Shown here: piece after piece, positions 12,158-12,786 of the stretch
Layout: each line of letters starts with the position of its first letter
How positions within the stretch are numbered: position 1 is the stretch's first letter
From: Candidatus Auribacterota bacterium
Lineage (GTDB): Bacteria; Auribacterota; UBA6266
NCBI GenBank assembly: GCA_016933315.1
Contig: JAFGBE010000105.1
Span: 1 to 12,786, forward strand
Direction: 5' to 3'
Length of the DNA: 12,786 nucleotides
Translations under genes and position numbers: made by a program
Notes under the pieces: model-generated
Seen by the model: the letters and a program-made list of their open reading frames with translations, nothing else
Told to the model about the DNA's origin: nothing
The model's database searches: none

Positions 12158-12786
12158 ATGTCTTACATTAAGGACGTTCTGGCCCTTGTCAGAAGTCGGA
12201 ATGCCGGCGAGCTTGAATTTCATCAGGCTGTTGAAGAAGTTCTTGAATCTCTGGAACCCGTTATGGACCGCCATCCTGAGTTTCAGAAAGCAAAGCTGCT
12301 TGAAAGGATTGTTGAACCGGAAAGAGTTATAATGTTCAGGGTCCCGTGGATAGATGATAGCGGGGAGTATCAGGTAAACAGGGGTTTCAGAATTGAAATG
12401 AACAGTGCCCTGGGCCCTTACAAGGGCGGGCTGAGGTTTCATCCCACAGTCAACCTTGGAATACTGAAATTTTTGGCGTTTGAACAGGTTTTCAAGAATT
12501 CTCTTACGACACTTCCCATGGGAGGCGGCAAGGGCGGTTCGGATTTTGACCCTAAGGGGAAATCTGATGCTGAGATTATGAGATTCTGCCAGAGCTTCAT
12601 GAGCGAACTTTTCCGTCATATCGGCGCAGATACCGATGTCCCTGCGGGTGACATAGGTGTTGGCGGAAGAGAAGTCGGATTCATGTTTGGCCAGTACAAG
12701 AAACTTACGAAATTTTTTGATGGTGTCTTGACGGGCAAAGGTCTTTCTTTCGGTGGTTCTCTCGCGCGAACAGAAGCTACTGGCTA
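12158..12786 (+). CDS. gdhA: Glutamate dehydrogenase, N-terminal 209 residues (3' cut by window)
   Basis: An open frame runs from ATG 12158 to the window end with no stop. It encodes the substrate-binding domain of a hexameric class I glutamate dehydrogenase (about 450 residues when complete), which reductively aminates 2-oxoglutarate with ammonia and NAD(P)H, or the reverse. Motifs: FRVPWIDDSGEYQVNRGFRI, GPYKGGLRFHP with Lys89, Lys113, PMGGGKGGSDFDPKG with catalytic Lys125, PAGDIGVGGRE with catalytic Asp165, and KGLSFGGSLARTEATG at the edge. These residue numbers coincide with those of the well-studied Clostridium symbiosum enzyme, supporting the start. A perfect AGGAGG lies 7 bases upstream. 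Cofactor preference cannot be told because the Rossmann domain is outside the window. The leader holds an attenuator with an ANTAR-type antiterminator, so expression is probably controlled after initiation. Confidence 0.96.
   Translation, partial: MSYIKDVLALVRSRNAGELEFHQAVEEVLESLEPVMDRHPEFQKAKLLERIVEPERVIMFRVPWIDDSGEYQVNRGFRIEMNSALGPYKGGLRFHPTVNLGILKFLAFEQVFKNSLTTLPMGGGKGGSDFDPKGKSDAEIMRFCQSFMSELFRHIGADTDVPAGDIGVGGREVGFMFGQYKKLTKFFDGVLTGKGLSFGGSLARTEATG

Noticed and set aside
12131..12619. 162-residue open frame on the minus strand opposite gdhA
   Set aside because: It is the antisense shadow of the clearly coding gdhA frame and has no recognisable motif or ribosome-binding site.

Overview
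This window looks like part of the chromosome of an obligately or largely anaerobic bacterium. The evidence is a tight oxygen- and NO-detoxification cluster built from rubredoxin, a flavodiiron protein, rubrerythrin and hybrid cluster protein, together with an archaeal-type Ogg2 glycosylase. The gene style (moderate GC, an unusual large pyruvate/PEP-binding-domain protein, a GAF-ANTAR regulator) would fit an uncultured phylum such as Omnitrophota or a relative. That placement is a guess from style, not from a marker gene. I see no rRNA, tRNA, CRISPR array or transposase gene.

Layout. 1-1711 (+): the 3' end of gltB overlapping a complete gltD (glutamate synthase). 1819-2538 (+): a GAF-ANTAR RNA-binding antiterminator, possibly cotranscribed with gltBD. 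2575-2705: a 131-bp imperfect inverted-repeat element in the gap between converging genes. 7535 down to 2722 (-): a six-gene operon, rrf2-type regulator, hcp, hrb (flavin reductase-rubredoxin), fprA, rubrerythrin and ogg, with gaps of 12 bases or less or with overlaps. It is driven by a consensus-like promoter whose -10 lies inside a 25-bp palindrome. 7637-10273 (+): a divergent 878-residue protein with a KaiC-like domain, a PPDK N-terminal domain and a conserved C-terminal domain, but no phospho-histidine or PEP catalytic domain. 11928 down to 10279 (-): nadE, apparently on a leaderless mRNA. 12158 to the end (+): the 5' part of gdhA, truncated by the window edge.

Most important observation. 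The 5' leader of gdhA contains two small hairpins with hexanucleotide loops AAAGAC and AAAGAT, each with A at loop position 1 and G at position 4. The loop and 3' arm of the second hairpin are also the 5' arm of a strong intrinsic terminator placed before the gdhA ribosome-binding site. This is the architecture of an ANTAR-controlled antitermination site, and a GAF-ANTAR protein is encoded next to gltBD in the same window. Together they suggest a circuit in which a GAF-sensed signal controls glutamate dehydrogenase, and perhaps the choice between the GOGAT and GDH routes of ammonium assimilation.

Other notable points are an internal Shine-Dalgarno and start inside hrb that could release a complete 53-residue rubredoxin, a DNA glycosylase embedded in an Rrf2-controlled stress operon, and leaderless-type promoters for nadE and perhaps for the PEP-binding protein.
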